Under the pieces are notes generated by a model. That model did no database searches, was not told the DNA's origin, and saw only the letters and a program-made list of their open reading frames with translations. Below, in pieces: positions 54,007-64,000 of a stretch of 64,000 nt of DNA. A program made the translations under genes and the position numbers. Origin of the DNA: Pictodentalium vernedei (lineage: Eukaryota; Mollusca; Scaphopoda; Dentaliida; Dentaliidae). The DNA is taken from contig JAUFNR010000012.1 of NCBI GenBank assembly GCA_031216915.1, positions 744,001 through 808,000 on the forward strand. Reading direction: 5' to 3'. Position 1 is the stretch's first letter. Each line of letters starts with the position of its first letter.

Positions 54007-54390
54007 GGGGGCATGGTGGCATTGCAGTAACCGGTTCTCGTCAGATCATCGAAGTTAAGCAATGTCAAGTCTGGTTAGTCCTCGGATGGGTGAGCGTCTG
54101 AGAGATCGATTCGGACTCCTGCGTTGTGTCCTTGGGCAAGGCACTTAACCCTGACTGTCCACATGGGGGCACGATGACGCCATGTACTAAGGCATACTGC
54201 ATGTCGATGGTGCACATGTCTTCAACCAATCTAACCCTGCCTGTGCTGCAGTGTGGAGTTACCATGTTGGGGAGCTGGCAGCTGCTCGGTGGTTCTCTCT
54301 GGCTTCCTCCACCCGTAAAACTGTCACAGTCATGATTAGCCATTGTGCATAAGTACATGACCTTAAACACCAATAAATAAATAAAATAAA
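54007..54390 (+). mobile_element. Full-length SINE with 5S rRNA-derived head
   Basis: 384 bp bounded by a perfect 13-bp duplication TGACATCCCTCAT (53994-54006 and 54391-54403). The head holds CCGGTTCTCGTCAGATCATC, GAAGTTAAGCAATGTC, GGTTAGT and GGATGGGTGA, in the order of 5S rRNA, including the internal RNA polymerase III promoter. The body has TGTGTCCTTGGGCAAGGCAC, and the tail is (AATA)n. Such SINEs depend on a LINE for copying. Confidence 0.85.
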
Positions 54391-54454
54391 TGACATCCCT
54401 CATAACTGAAAAATATCGCTGAGCTCTGTCAAACAAGATATAGTTGGTTATATT

Positions 54455-54775
54455 TGTAACTCCTTCAAACCAAAAGGTTCATGGGTTGAACCCCACCAGG
54501 AGTAACTGTGTTGTGTCCTTGGTTAAGGCACTTAAACCCAATTGCCAATGTGGGGGATGGTGGTGCTGTGTACAAAGGCATACTACACGTTGAAGGTACA
54601 CTTGTATTCAACCAACGCAAACCCTGCTTGCGCAGAGTTAGTACATTGGGAAGTCTGACAGTTGCTTGGTGGTTATCTCGGGGTTCACTGGCTTCCTCCT
54701 GCCCCACTGCCCCACAAGAGGTGACCTGGCTGTCAAAAGTGTCATTAAACTCCAATAAACAAAAATAAATATTTG
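54455..54775 (+). mobile_element. SINE, tRNA-like head degraded
   Basis: It has a box B-like GGTTGAACCCC (54485), the body TGTGTCCTTGGTTAAGGCAC, and an AATAAACAAAAATAAAT tail. The insertion sides are unclear. Confidence 0.6.
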
Positions 54776-54959
54776 TAACTGTAGTATATGAAATTTTTAC
54801 AACTGAAAACATTACTTTTTCCACATAATAATAGTGTAAGGAGTTAAGTTCAAAAATCCAACTATTTTCAGGACTGTTTTGTAGATTAACCAAGAAAAAG
54901 TCTCCCTCCCTCATTATAAAATTGAGAGAAAATGGTCTGAGAAACAAGAAATCTTTTTT

Positions 54960-55739
54960 TATACCCCCACTTTCGAAGAAAATGGGGGTATACTGGATTA
55001 CATGTGTCTGTCCATCCATCCGTGTATCCGTGTGTGAGTCCATCCGAGAATATTCATAACTTAAGTAAATTATTACTTTTTATAATATTTGTTGGTCATA
55101 GGTATGCCCACACTGGTTATTTTTTTACTTGTTCACTTAGAAATTGTGTCCGTCCGAGCCAAATTTTGTCTGTTCAGCCTATATCTCGGGTATTGAATGT
55201 TCTATTGCAATGAAATTTGCCATGAACACTGCTTATGGTATAGGCTTTAAAAAAATGATTCATCGATATTTCTCACATTCTCCTTTTTAGAGTTTTCCCC
55301 CTTTTTTGACTTAGAAATTGTAGGAAAAAGACATTGTTTGTCTGTTCAGTCTGTATCTCTTTTGACTTAGAAATTGTTGAAAACTTTCGAAGAAAATGGG
55401 AGGGGGGGGGAGGGGCATACTAGATTGGGGTTATCGGATTTCAGTGAAATATGGCATGCAGTTTGCCTATGACAAAGGCTTCTGCCTCATTGCATAAAAC
55501 TTCCAAACACCAAACAATTTACCATACCTTTTGACTTAGAAATTGTTGTAAATTGTTGAAAACTTTCGAAGAAAATGGAAGGGGGGGGGGGGTATACTGG
55601 ATTGCATCCGTCCATCTGAGCATCCGTCCATCAGTCCGTACGAGAATATTCATAAATAATGTTTGTTGGTCATAGGTATGTCCACACTAGGCAGTACACC
55701 ATGTGGGGGTATGCACTGGACGAAAGTCCAGCTCTTGTT
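54960..55739 (+). mobile_element. Helitron-like short element, internally repeated
   Basis: The 5' hairpin TACCCCCA...TGGGGGTA is at 54962-54991. The 5' motif CGAAGAAAATGG recurs at 54976, 55400 and 55568. The 3' hairpin CTGGACGAAAGTCCAG is followed by CTCTTGTT. This is the same architecture as 19286-19579. Confidence 0.6.
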
Positions 55740-55991
55740 AACCCTTTACCTAACATAGCGGCCATCAACGGCCAGGAAATCGACCAAAATAAGCCTACCG
55801 CAACCTAAAATATCTTACAAATGTCTCGATAAAACCATACAAATATGGATATCATTAGAACCGGCTCGAGGAGCCGGTTCTAATCATATCTATATTTGTA
55901 TAGTTTTATTGAAAAATTGTGAGAATTTTTTTTTTAAAATGCGAAATTTAATTTATTTTTTTTAAAAAAGCTGTGTTAGGTAAAGGGTTAA
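55738..55991. mobile_element. TTAA-flanked MITE with perfect 17-bp ends
   Basis: TTAACCCTTTACCTAAC is inverted as GTTAGGTAAAGGGTTAA. The centre is GAACCGGCTCGAGGAGCCGG, unlike the GAGCTC core of the other copies. It abuts the 3' end of the preceding element. Confidence 0.7.
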
Positions 55992-56080
55992 AAAGCCTTA
56001 TTATCATATTTGGCATCTGGGGCTATATCATGATCACTACACAATTATAAAGTTAAAGGTAGCCAATTCTTTATACTTAC

Positions 56081-56108
56081 GCTGCACACTTTAGAGAAGC
56101 ATTGTGTC
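56081..56108 (-). CDS. WRAP53: Possible 28-nt penultimate exon of WRAP53
   Basis: It lies between an AAAATAG acceptor and a strong GTAAGT donor on the minus strand. Spliced to 52248 it gives HNASLKCAAVHPSLPLL, in frame, and in the family the signature is preceded by a similar short stretch. No other upstream exon was found in the window. The very small size is the main doubt; the frame also stays open further upstream on the minus strand, so a longer exon is possible. Confidence 0.4.
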
Positions 56109-56418
56109 CTATTTTAAAAGTAAAATGGAAATTGTTTATTATGATAAGCACTTCCCAGGTTTCCCAGAGGGACTAAAAAGTGCAGAAAAGAACTTTAAAA
56201 TACAGAAGAGTGGGCAGGTGTGTCCATAAATAATTATAAATCTCTAATAACTATGAGCAGCAGTATGAAATCTTGTGCTATAATTTTAGTGTAAAGCTAA
56301 ATATCAGATGAACTGAAGTTTAGTATCTCAATTTATTTAATCCACATCTGACAGTAGATTAACCAAATTGGGGAAGTGTCATCACTTTAACCTGAAAATT
56401 AAATTTTCTTTCCATCAG

Positions 56419-56508
56419 GTCAAGAGTCGTTTACTATCAATACTGTACCATGAGGTGAAGCAAATACAACACAAGGAAGCATTTCAGATCACATCCAAGA
56501 GCTTCTAA
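56419..56508 (+). CDS. Possible terminal exon of an unknown gene
   Basis: After TTTCCATCAG an open stretch of 29 codons (VKSRLLSILYHEVKQIQ...ITSKSF) ends in TAA, overlapped by AATAAA. Composition is unlike the surrounding repeats. I do not recognise the protein, and no partner exon is seen. It would lie on the opposite strand within the presumed WRAP53 gene. Bases 55992-56080, 56109-56418 and 56509-56769 hold nothing else I can name. Confidence 0.28.
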   Translation, partial: VKSRLLSILYHEVKQIQHKEAFQITSKSF

Positions 56509-56769
56509 TAAAATATTTTAGCATTTTTGTCATTTTAAACCTTTGCTTAGAATTTTGGTATTTTGAGATCAAGCTTAGGGCCTCTTTTGCACTTTTGCTT
56601 TGCTTAGGGCCTCCAATTTTTAAAAAAGATATGTTTACTATTTCTCCAAATAGGCCTAAAAACAATGGTAATATAAATTTGACCACATCTCATTACTACA
56701 GTTGTTCACTTTTCTTTAAGCCAAGTGAAGTTTACTTAAAACAGCCAGGGTCACCATGTGTCAGACCAC

Positions 56770-57015
56770 TTTTCAGATGAGGAAGCCAGAATACCCAGAG
56801 AGAAGGAATGAGCAACTGTCAAATTCTCTGACGTACCAACTCTCGACAAGCGCTGGTTGAAGGCAGTGGCACCACTGACAGGCAGTATGCCTCAGTTCAC
56901 AGTGCCACCGTTCACCCACATGGGCAATCAAAATTAAGTGACTTGCACAAAGACACAACGAAGGATCAAACCAATGACATCCATCACCTTGACACACTTG
57001 CTTGCATGGCAAATG
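56770..57015 (-). mobile_element. SINE remnant
   Basis: The body reads inverted: GAGGAAGCCAGAATACCCAG, GTTGAAGGCAGTGG and ACTTGCACAAAGACACAACG. Bases 57016-57355 resemble pearl modules (GAGTTATGGTC) and lead into the satellite. Confidence 0.45.
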
Positions 57016-57355
57016 GTCAACTAATACAGTGCTTTAAGCTCAATTCTGGAGTTTATTAACTGGTAGAGTGTTAAATTATGTCCATAGGTCTGCTCACACA
57101 TTTTGCCAAGAGTTATGACCCTTTATGAAAATTCTCTAATTTTTAGAAAGAACTCGAGAAAGAAATGTCAACTGTTTCAATTAATATCTGGTATTTGAGT
57201 TTTTTACAACATCTTGATCAAGTTAGAAAACCAGTGTGGTCCAATTTTTCATTGCAGAGTTATGGTCTTTAATTAATTGATTTTCATGAATTTTGAGTTT
57301 ATGAGAAAACAAACATCAACTGATTTGATTGATATATGAGTCGTCCAGAACAAGA

Positions 57356-60300
57356 TCTTCATGAAGACGAGTTGATTGACATGTTGACAGTCCACATAAG
57401 GCCTTTCTTTATGGGGCAACCAAGGCCCTAAAAGTAACAACCTCCCAGAAAACTTTCTAGATTGGCAAATCTATTCAAATAAATGGTGCTGTAGGGTGGC
57501 ACAAATGAAGACGAGTTGATTGACATGTTGCACGACCACACAAGGCCTTTCTTTATGGGGCAACCAAGGCCCTAAAAGTGACAACCTCCCAGAAAACCTT
57601 CTAGATGGGCAAATCTGATCAAATAAATGGTGCTGTAGGGTGGCACAAATGAAGACGAGTTGATTGACATGTTGCCTATCCACATAAGGCCTTTCTTTAT
57701 GGGGCAACCAAAGCCCTAAAAGTGACAATCTCCCAGAAAACCTTCTAGATGGGCAAATCTGATCAAACAAATGGTGCTATAGGGTGGCACAAATGAAGAC
57801 GAGTTGATTGACATGTTGCCCGTCCACATAAGGCCTTTCTTTATGGGGCAACCAAGGCTCTAAAGGTGACAACCTCCCAGAAAACCTTCTAGATGGGCAA
57901 ATCTGATCAAATAAATGGTGCTCTAGGGTGGCACAAATGAAGACAAGTTGATTGACATGTTGCCCGTCCACATAAGGCCTTTCTTTATGGGAAACCAAGG
58001 CCCTAAAAGTGACAACCTCCCAGAAAACCTTCTAGATGGGCAAATCTGATCAAATAAATGGTGCTGTAGGGTGGCACAAATGAAGACGAGTTGATTGACA
58101 TGTTGCACGACCACATAAGGCCTTTCTTTATGGGGCTACCAAGGCCCTAAAAGTGACAAGATCCCAGAAAACCTTCTAGATGGGCAAATCTGATCAAATA
58201 AATGATGCTGTAGGGTGGCACAAATGAAGACGAGTTGATTGACATGTTGCCCGTCCACATAAGGCCTTTCTTTAGGGGCAACCTAGGCCCTAAAAGTGAC
58301 AACCTCCCAAAAAAACCTTCTAGATGGGCAAATCTATTCAAAAAAATGGTGCTGTAGGGTGGCACAAATGAAGACGAGTTGATAGACATGTTGCACGACC
58401 ACATAAGGCCTTTCTTTATGGGGCAACCAAGGCCCTAAAAGTGACAACCTCCCAGAAAACCTTCAAGATGGGCAAATCTAATCAAATAAATGGAGCTGTA
58501 GGGTGGCACAAATGAAGACGAGTTGATTGACATGTTGCCTGTCCACATAAGGCCTTTCTTTATGGGGCAACAAAGGCTCTAAAAGTGACAACCTCCCAGA
58601 AAACCTTCTAGATGGGCAAATCTGATCAAATAAATGGTGCTGTAGGGTGGCACAAATGAAGACGAGTTGATTGACAAGTTGCCCATCTGCATAAGGCCTT
58701 TCTTTATGGGGCAACCAAGGCCCTAAAAGTGACAACCTCCCAGAAAACCTTCTAGATGGGCAAATCTGATCAAATAAATGGTGCTGTAGGGTGGCACAAA
58801 TGAAGACGAGTTGATTGACATGTTGCACGACCACATAAGGCCTTTCTTTATGGGGCTACCAAGGCCCTAAAAGTGACAAGATCCCAGAAAACCTTCTAGA
58901 TGGGCAAATCTGATCAAATAAATGGTGCTGTAGGGTGGCACAAATGAAGACGAGTTGATTGACAAGTTGCTCGTCCACATAAGGCCTTTCTTTATGGGGC
59001 AACCAAGGCCCTAAAAGTGACAACCTCCCAGAAAACCTTCTAGATGGGCAAATCTGATCAAATAAATGGTGCTGTAGGGTGGCACAAATCAAGACGAGTT
59101 GATTGACAAGTTGCCCGTCCACATAAGGCCTTTCTTTATTGGGCAACCAAGGCCCTAAAAGTGACAACCTCCCAGAAAACCTTCTAGATGGGCAAATCTG
59201 ATCAAATAAATGGTGCTGTAGGGTGGCACAAATGAAGAGGAGATGATTGACATGTTGACCGTCCACATAAGGCCTTTCTTTATGGGGCAACCAAGGCCCT
59301 AAAAGTGACAATTTCCCAGAAAACCTTCTAGATGGGCAAATCTATTCAAATAAATGGTGCTGTAGGGTGGCACAAATGAAAATGAGTTGATTGACATGTT
59401 GCACGACCACATAAAGCCTTTCTTCATGGGGCAACCAAGGCCCTAAAAGTGACAACCTCCCAGAAAACCTTCTAGATGGGCAAATCTAATCAAATAAATG
59501 GTGCTGTAGGGTGGCACAAATGAACATGAGTTGATTGACATGTTGCCCATCCACATAAGGCCTTTCTTTATGGGGAAACCAAGGCCCAAAAAGTGACAAC
59601 CTCCCAGAAAACCTTCTAGATGGGCAAATCTAATCAAACAAATGGTCCTGTAGGGTGGCACAAATGATGACGAGTTAATTGACATGTTGCCCATCTGCAT
59701 AAGGCCTTTCTTTACGGGGCAACCAAGGCCCTAAAACTGACAACCTCCCAGAAAACCTTCTAGATGGGCAAATCTGATCAAATAAATGGTGCAGTAGGGT
59801 GGCACAAATGAAGACGAGTTGATTGACATGTTGCCCGTCCACATAAGGCCTTTCTTTATGGGGCAACCAAGGCCCTAAATGTGACAACCTCCCAGAAAAA
59901 CTTCTAGATGGGCAAATCTGATCAAATAAACGGTGCTGTAGGGTGGCACGAATGAAGTCGAGTTGATTGACATGTTGCCCACCCACATAAGGCCTTTCTT
60001 TATGGGGCAACCAAGGCCCTAAATGTGACAACCTCCCAGAAAACCTTCTAGATGGGCAAATCTAATCAAATAAATGGTGCTATAGGGTGGCACAAATGAA
60101 GACGAGTTGATTGACATGTTGCCTATCCACATAAGGCCTTTCTTTATGGGGCAACCAAAGCCCTAAAAGTGACAATCTCCCAGAAAACCTTCTAGATGGG
60201 CAAATCTGATCAAACAAATGGTGCTATAGGGTGGCACAAATGAAGACGAGTTGATTGACATGTTGCCCGTCCACATAAGGCCTTTCTTTATGGGGCAACC

Positions 60301-63300
60301 AAGGCTCTAAAGGTGACAACCTCCCAGAAAACCTTCTAGATGGGCAAATCTGATCAAATAAATGGTGCTCTAGGGTGGCACAAATGAAGACAAGTTGATT
60401 GACATGTTGCCCGTCCACATAAGGCCTTTCTTTATGGGCAACCAAGGCCCTAAAAGTGACAACCTCCCAGAAAACCTTCTAGATGGGCAAATCTGATCAA
60501 ATAAATGGTGCTGTAGGGTGGCACAAATGAAGACGAGTTGATTGACATGTTGCACGACCACATAAGGCCTTTCTTTATGGGGCTACCAAGGCCCTAAAAG
60601 TGACAAGATCCCAGAAAACCTTCTAGATGGGCAAATCTGATCAAATAAATGATGCTCTAGGGTGGCACAAATGAAGACGAGTTGATTGACATGTTGCCTG
60701 TCCACATAAGGCCTTTCTTTAGGGGCAACCTAGGCCCTAAAAGTGACAACCTCCCAAAAAAACCTTCTAGATGGGCAAATCTATTCAAAAAAATGGTGCT
60801 GTAGGGTGGCACAAATGAAGACGAGTTGATAGACATGTTGCACGACCACATAAGGCCTTTCTTTATGGGGCAACCAAGGCCCTAAAAGTGACAACCTCCC
60901 AGAAAACCTTCAAGATGGGCAAATCTAATCAAATAAATGGAGCTGTAGGGTGGCACAAATGAAGACGAGTTGATTGACATGTTGCCTGTCCACATAAGGC
61001 CTTTCTTTATGGGGCAACAAAGGCTCTAAAAGTGACAACCTCCCAGAAAACCTTCTAGATGGGCAAATCTGATCAAATAAATGGTGCTGTAGGGTGGCAC
61101 AAATGAAGACGAGTTGATTGACAAGTTGCTCGTCCACATAAGGCCTTTCTTTATGGGGCAACCAAGGCCCTAAAAGTGACAACCTCCCAGAAAACCTTCT
61201 AGATGGGCAAATCTGATCAAATAAATGGTGCTGTAGGGTGGCACAAATCAAGACGAGTTGATTGACATGTTGCCCGTCCACATAAGGCCTTTCTTTAGGG
61301 GCAACCTAGGCCCTAAAAGTGACAACCTCCCAAAAAAACCTTCTAGATGGGCAAATCTATTCAAGAAAATGGTGCTGTAGGGTGGCACAAATGAAGACGA
61401 GTTGATTGACAAGTTGCCCGTCCACATAAGGCCTTTCTTTATTGGGCAACCAAGGCCCTAAATGTGACAACCTCCCAGAAAACCTTCTAGATGGGCAAAT
61501 CTGATCAAATAAATGGTGCTGTAGGGTGGCACAAATGAAGAGGAGATGATTGACATGTTGACCGTCCACATAAGGCCTTTCTTTATGGAGCAACCAAGGC
61601 CCTAAAAGTGACAATTTCCCAGAAAACCTTCTAGATGGGCAAATCTATTCAAATAAATGGTGCTGTAGGGTGGCACAAATGAAAATGAGTTGATTGACAT
61701 GTTGCTCGACCACATAAAGCCTTTCTTCATGGGGCAACCAAGGCCCTAAAAGTGACAACCTCCCAGAAAACCTTCTAGATGGGCAAATCTAATCAAATAA
61801 ATGGTGCTGTAGGGTGGCACAAATGAACATGAGTTGATTGACATGTTGCCCATCCACATAAGGCCTTTCTTTATGGGGAAACCAAGGCCCAAAAAGTGAC
61901 AACCTCCCAGAAAACCTTCTAGATGGGCAAATCTAATCAAACAAATGGTCCTGTAGGGTGGCACAAATGATGACGAGTTAATTGACATGTTGCCCATCTG
62001 CATAAGGCCTTTCTTTACGGGGCAACCAAGGCCCTAAAACTGACAACCTCCCAGAAAACCTTCTTGATGGGCAAATCTGATCAAATAAATGGTGCAGTAG
62101 GGTGGCACAAATGAAGACGAGTTGATTGACATGTTGCCCGTCCACATAAGGCCTTTCTTTATGGGGCAACCAAGGCCCTAAATGTGACAACCTCCCAGAA
62201 AAACTTCTAGATGGGCAAATCTGATCAAATAAATGGTGTTGTAGGGTGGCACGAATGAAGTCGAGTTGATTGACATGTTGCCCGCCCACATAAGGCCTTT
62301 CTTTATGGGGCAACCAAGGCCCTAAATGTGACAACCTCCCAGAAAACCTTCTAGATGGGCAAATCTAATCAAATAAATGGTGCTATAGGGTGGCACAAAT
62401 GAAGACGAGTTGATTGACATGTTGCCCGACCACATAAGACCTTTCTTTATTGGGCAACCAAGGCCCTAAAAGTGACAACCTCCCAGAAAACCTTCTATAT
62501 GGGCAAATCTAATCAAACAAATGGTGCTGTAGGGTGGCACAAATGAAGAGGAGTTGATTGACATGTTGACAGTCCACATAAGGCCTTTCTTTATGGGGCA
62601 ACCAAAGCCCTAAGAGTACAACCTCCCGGACAACCTTCTAGATGGGCAAATCTGATCAAACAAATGGTACTGTAGGGTGGCACAAATGAAGACGAGTTGA
62701 TTGACATGTTGCCCGTCCACATAAAGCCTTTCTTTATGGGGCAACCAAGGCCCTAAAAGTGACAACCTCCCAGAAAACCTTCTAGATGGGCAAATCTATT
62801 CAAATAAATGGTGCTGTAGGGTGGCACAAATGAAGATGAGTAGATTGACATGTTGCACGACCACATAAGGCCTTTCTTTATGGGGCAACCAAGGCCGTAA
62901 AAGTGACAACCTCCCAGAAAACCTTCTAGATGGGCAAATCTGATCAAATAAATGGTGCTGTAGGGAGGCACAAATGAAGACGAGTTGATTGACATGTTGC
63001 CCGCCCACATAAGGCCTTTCTTTATGGGCAACCAATGCCCTAAAAGTGACAACTTCCCAGAAAACCTTCTAGATGGGCAAATCTATTCAAATAAATGGTG
63101 CTGCAGGGTGGCACAAATGAAGATGAGTTGATTGACATGTTGCCCATCCACATAAGGCCTTTCTTTATGGGGAAACCAAGGCCCTAAAAGTGACAACCTC
63201 CCAGAAAACCTTCTAGTTGGGCAAATCTATTCAAATAAATGGTGCTGTAGGGTGGCACAAATGAAGATCAGTTGATTGACATGTTGCCCATCCACATAAG

Positions 63301-64000
63301 GCCTTTCTTTATGGGGAAACCAAGGCCCTAAAACTGACAACCTCCCAGAAAACCATCTAGATGGGCAAATCTATTCAAATAAATGGTGCTGTAGGGTGGC
63401 ACAAATGAAGACGAGTTGATTGACATGTTGCACGGCCGCATAAGGCCTTTCTTTATGGGACAACCAAGGCCCTAAATGTGACAACCTCCCAGAAAACCTT
63501 CTAGATGGGCAAATCTAATCAAATAAATGGTGCTGTAGGGTGGCACAAATGAAGACGAGTTGATTGCCATGTTGCCAGTCCACATAAGGCCTTTCTTTAT
63601 GGGGCAACCAAGGCCCTAAAAGTGACAAGATCCCAGAAAACCTTCTAGATGGGCAAATCTGATCAAATAAATGGTGCTGTAGGGTGGCACAAATGAAGAC
63701 GAGTTGATTGACATGTTGCCCGTCCACATAAGGCCTTTCTTTATGGGGCTACCAAGGCCCTAAAAGTGACAACCTCCCAGAAAACCTTCTAGATGGGCAA
63801 ATCTAATCAAATAAATGGTTCTGTAGGGTGGCACAAATGAAGACGAGTTGATTGACAAGTTGCTTGTCCACATAAGGCCTTTCTTTATGGGGCAACCAAG
63901 GTCCTAAAAGTGACAACCTCCCAGAAAACCTTCTAGATGGGCAAATATGATCAAATAAATGGTGCTGTAGGGTGGCACAAATGAAGACGAGTTGATTGAC
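57356..64000 (-). repeat. 144-bp satellite array, about 46 units, runs past the window end
   Basis: The motif GATGGGCAAATCT recurs every 144 bp (for example 57604, 57748, 57892), with occasional 1-3 bp indels and loss or gain of whole units. Each unit contains GACGAGTTGATTGACATG, CACATAAGGCCTTTC and GACAACCTCCCAGAAAACC. Because 144 is a multiple of 3, one minus-strand frame stays open over up to three units; this is most simply a by-product of the length. Confidence 0.92.
57655..62385 (-). repeat. Higher-order repeat within the satellite, two copies
   Basis: Unit variants at 57672-58834 recur in the same order at 60119-61281 (offset 2447, 17 units less one base). Those at 59311-60031 recur at 61614-62334 (offset 2303, 16 units less one base). 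One monomer was therefore lost from the second copy between about 61285 and 61380. Confidence 0.8.

Noticed and set aside
57471-63727. Series of minus-strand frames of 60-151 codons with a 48-residue repeat (ICPSRRFSGRLSLLGPW...)
   Set aside because: The unit is 144 bp, divisible by 3, so any stop-free frame continues by itself. Frames break at every 1-base indel, there is no start context or splice signal, and the plus strand varies freely.

Overview
The window looks like animal nuclear DNA, most likely a bivalve mollusc. It is A+T-rich, dense in nested repeats, and has introns with GT/AG borders. It carries DIRS-type retrotransposons, SINEs with 5S rRNA-like or tRNA-like heads, and several short elements whose core is a tandem array of about 161-166 bp, an architecture known from the bivalve 'pearl' and Helitron-like families. 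The species itself cannot be read from the sequence.

Two conserved host genes are visible, only by their last exons, and they point at each other. The final exon of a cytosolic phenylalanine-tRNA ligase beta subunit (FARSB) lies on the + strand at 15886-16037. The final exon of the telomerase/Cajal-body protein WRAP53 (TCAB1) lies on the - strand at 52095-52248, with a possible 28-nt penultimate exon at 56081-56108. The roughly 36 kb between the two stop codons is a convergent intergenic region filled with transposons. The last introns of both genes are also packed with repeats.

Layout: 1-4981, 3' part of DIRS copy 1. 4982-7427, a Helitron/pearl-like remnant, a SINE tail and a foldback element. 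7428-14816, a TTAA-type MITE split by the complete DIRS copy 2 (7502-14641). 15340-16515, a 5S-headed SINE, the FARSB exon and a palindromic MITE. 16960-21272, 165-bp, 161-bp and 166-bp tandem arrays and their carrier elements. 22212-31070, another pearl-like element split by degenerate DIRS copy 3 (22570-30843). 31325-36256, a pearl-like array, a TTAA MITE, and a Tc1-like relic with a SINE inside. 36600-43509, degenerate DIRS copy 4. 43590-51608, a SINE split by a hAT-like element, palindromic MITEs, a Tc1-like element with a broken transposase, and a pogo-like MITE. 52095-56508, the WRAP53 exon(s), a hAT MITE, a full-length 5S SINE and other repeats. 57356 to the window end, a 144-bp satellite with higher-order structure.

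The main biological system is the DIRS family: gag, an overlapping reverse transcriptase/RNase H frame, an overlapping tyrosine recombinase, 190-bp inverted terminal repeats (ITRs) and an internal complementary region (ICR) that copies the circle junction. Copies 1 and 2 are young, each with one visible disabling lesion in pol. Copies 3 and 4 form a separate lineage. They lack the reverse-transcriptase core and have no intact frames, yet are nearly identical to each other at unrelated insertion sites, so they were probably mobilised in trans. Their ITRs, the ICR, two 3' hairpins and a 16-bp palindrome matching the NRF-1 consensus are kept, which points to the cis signals the family needs.
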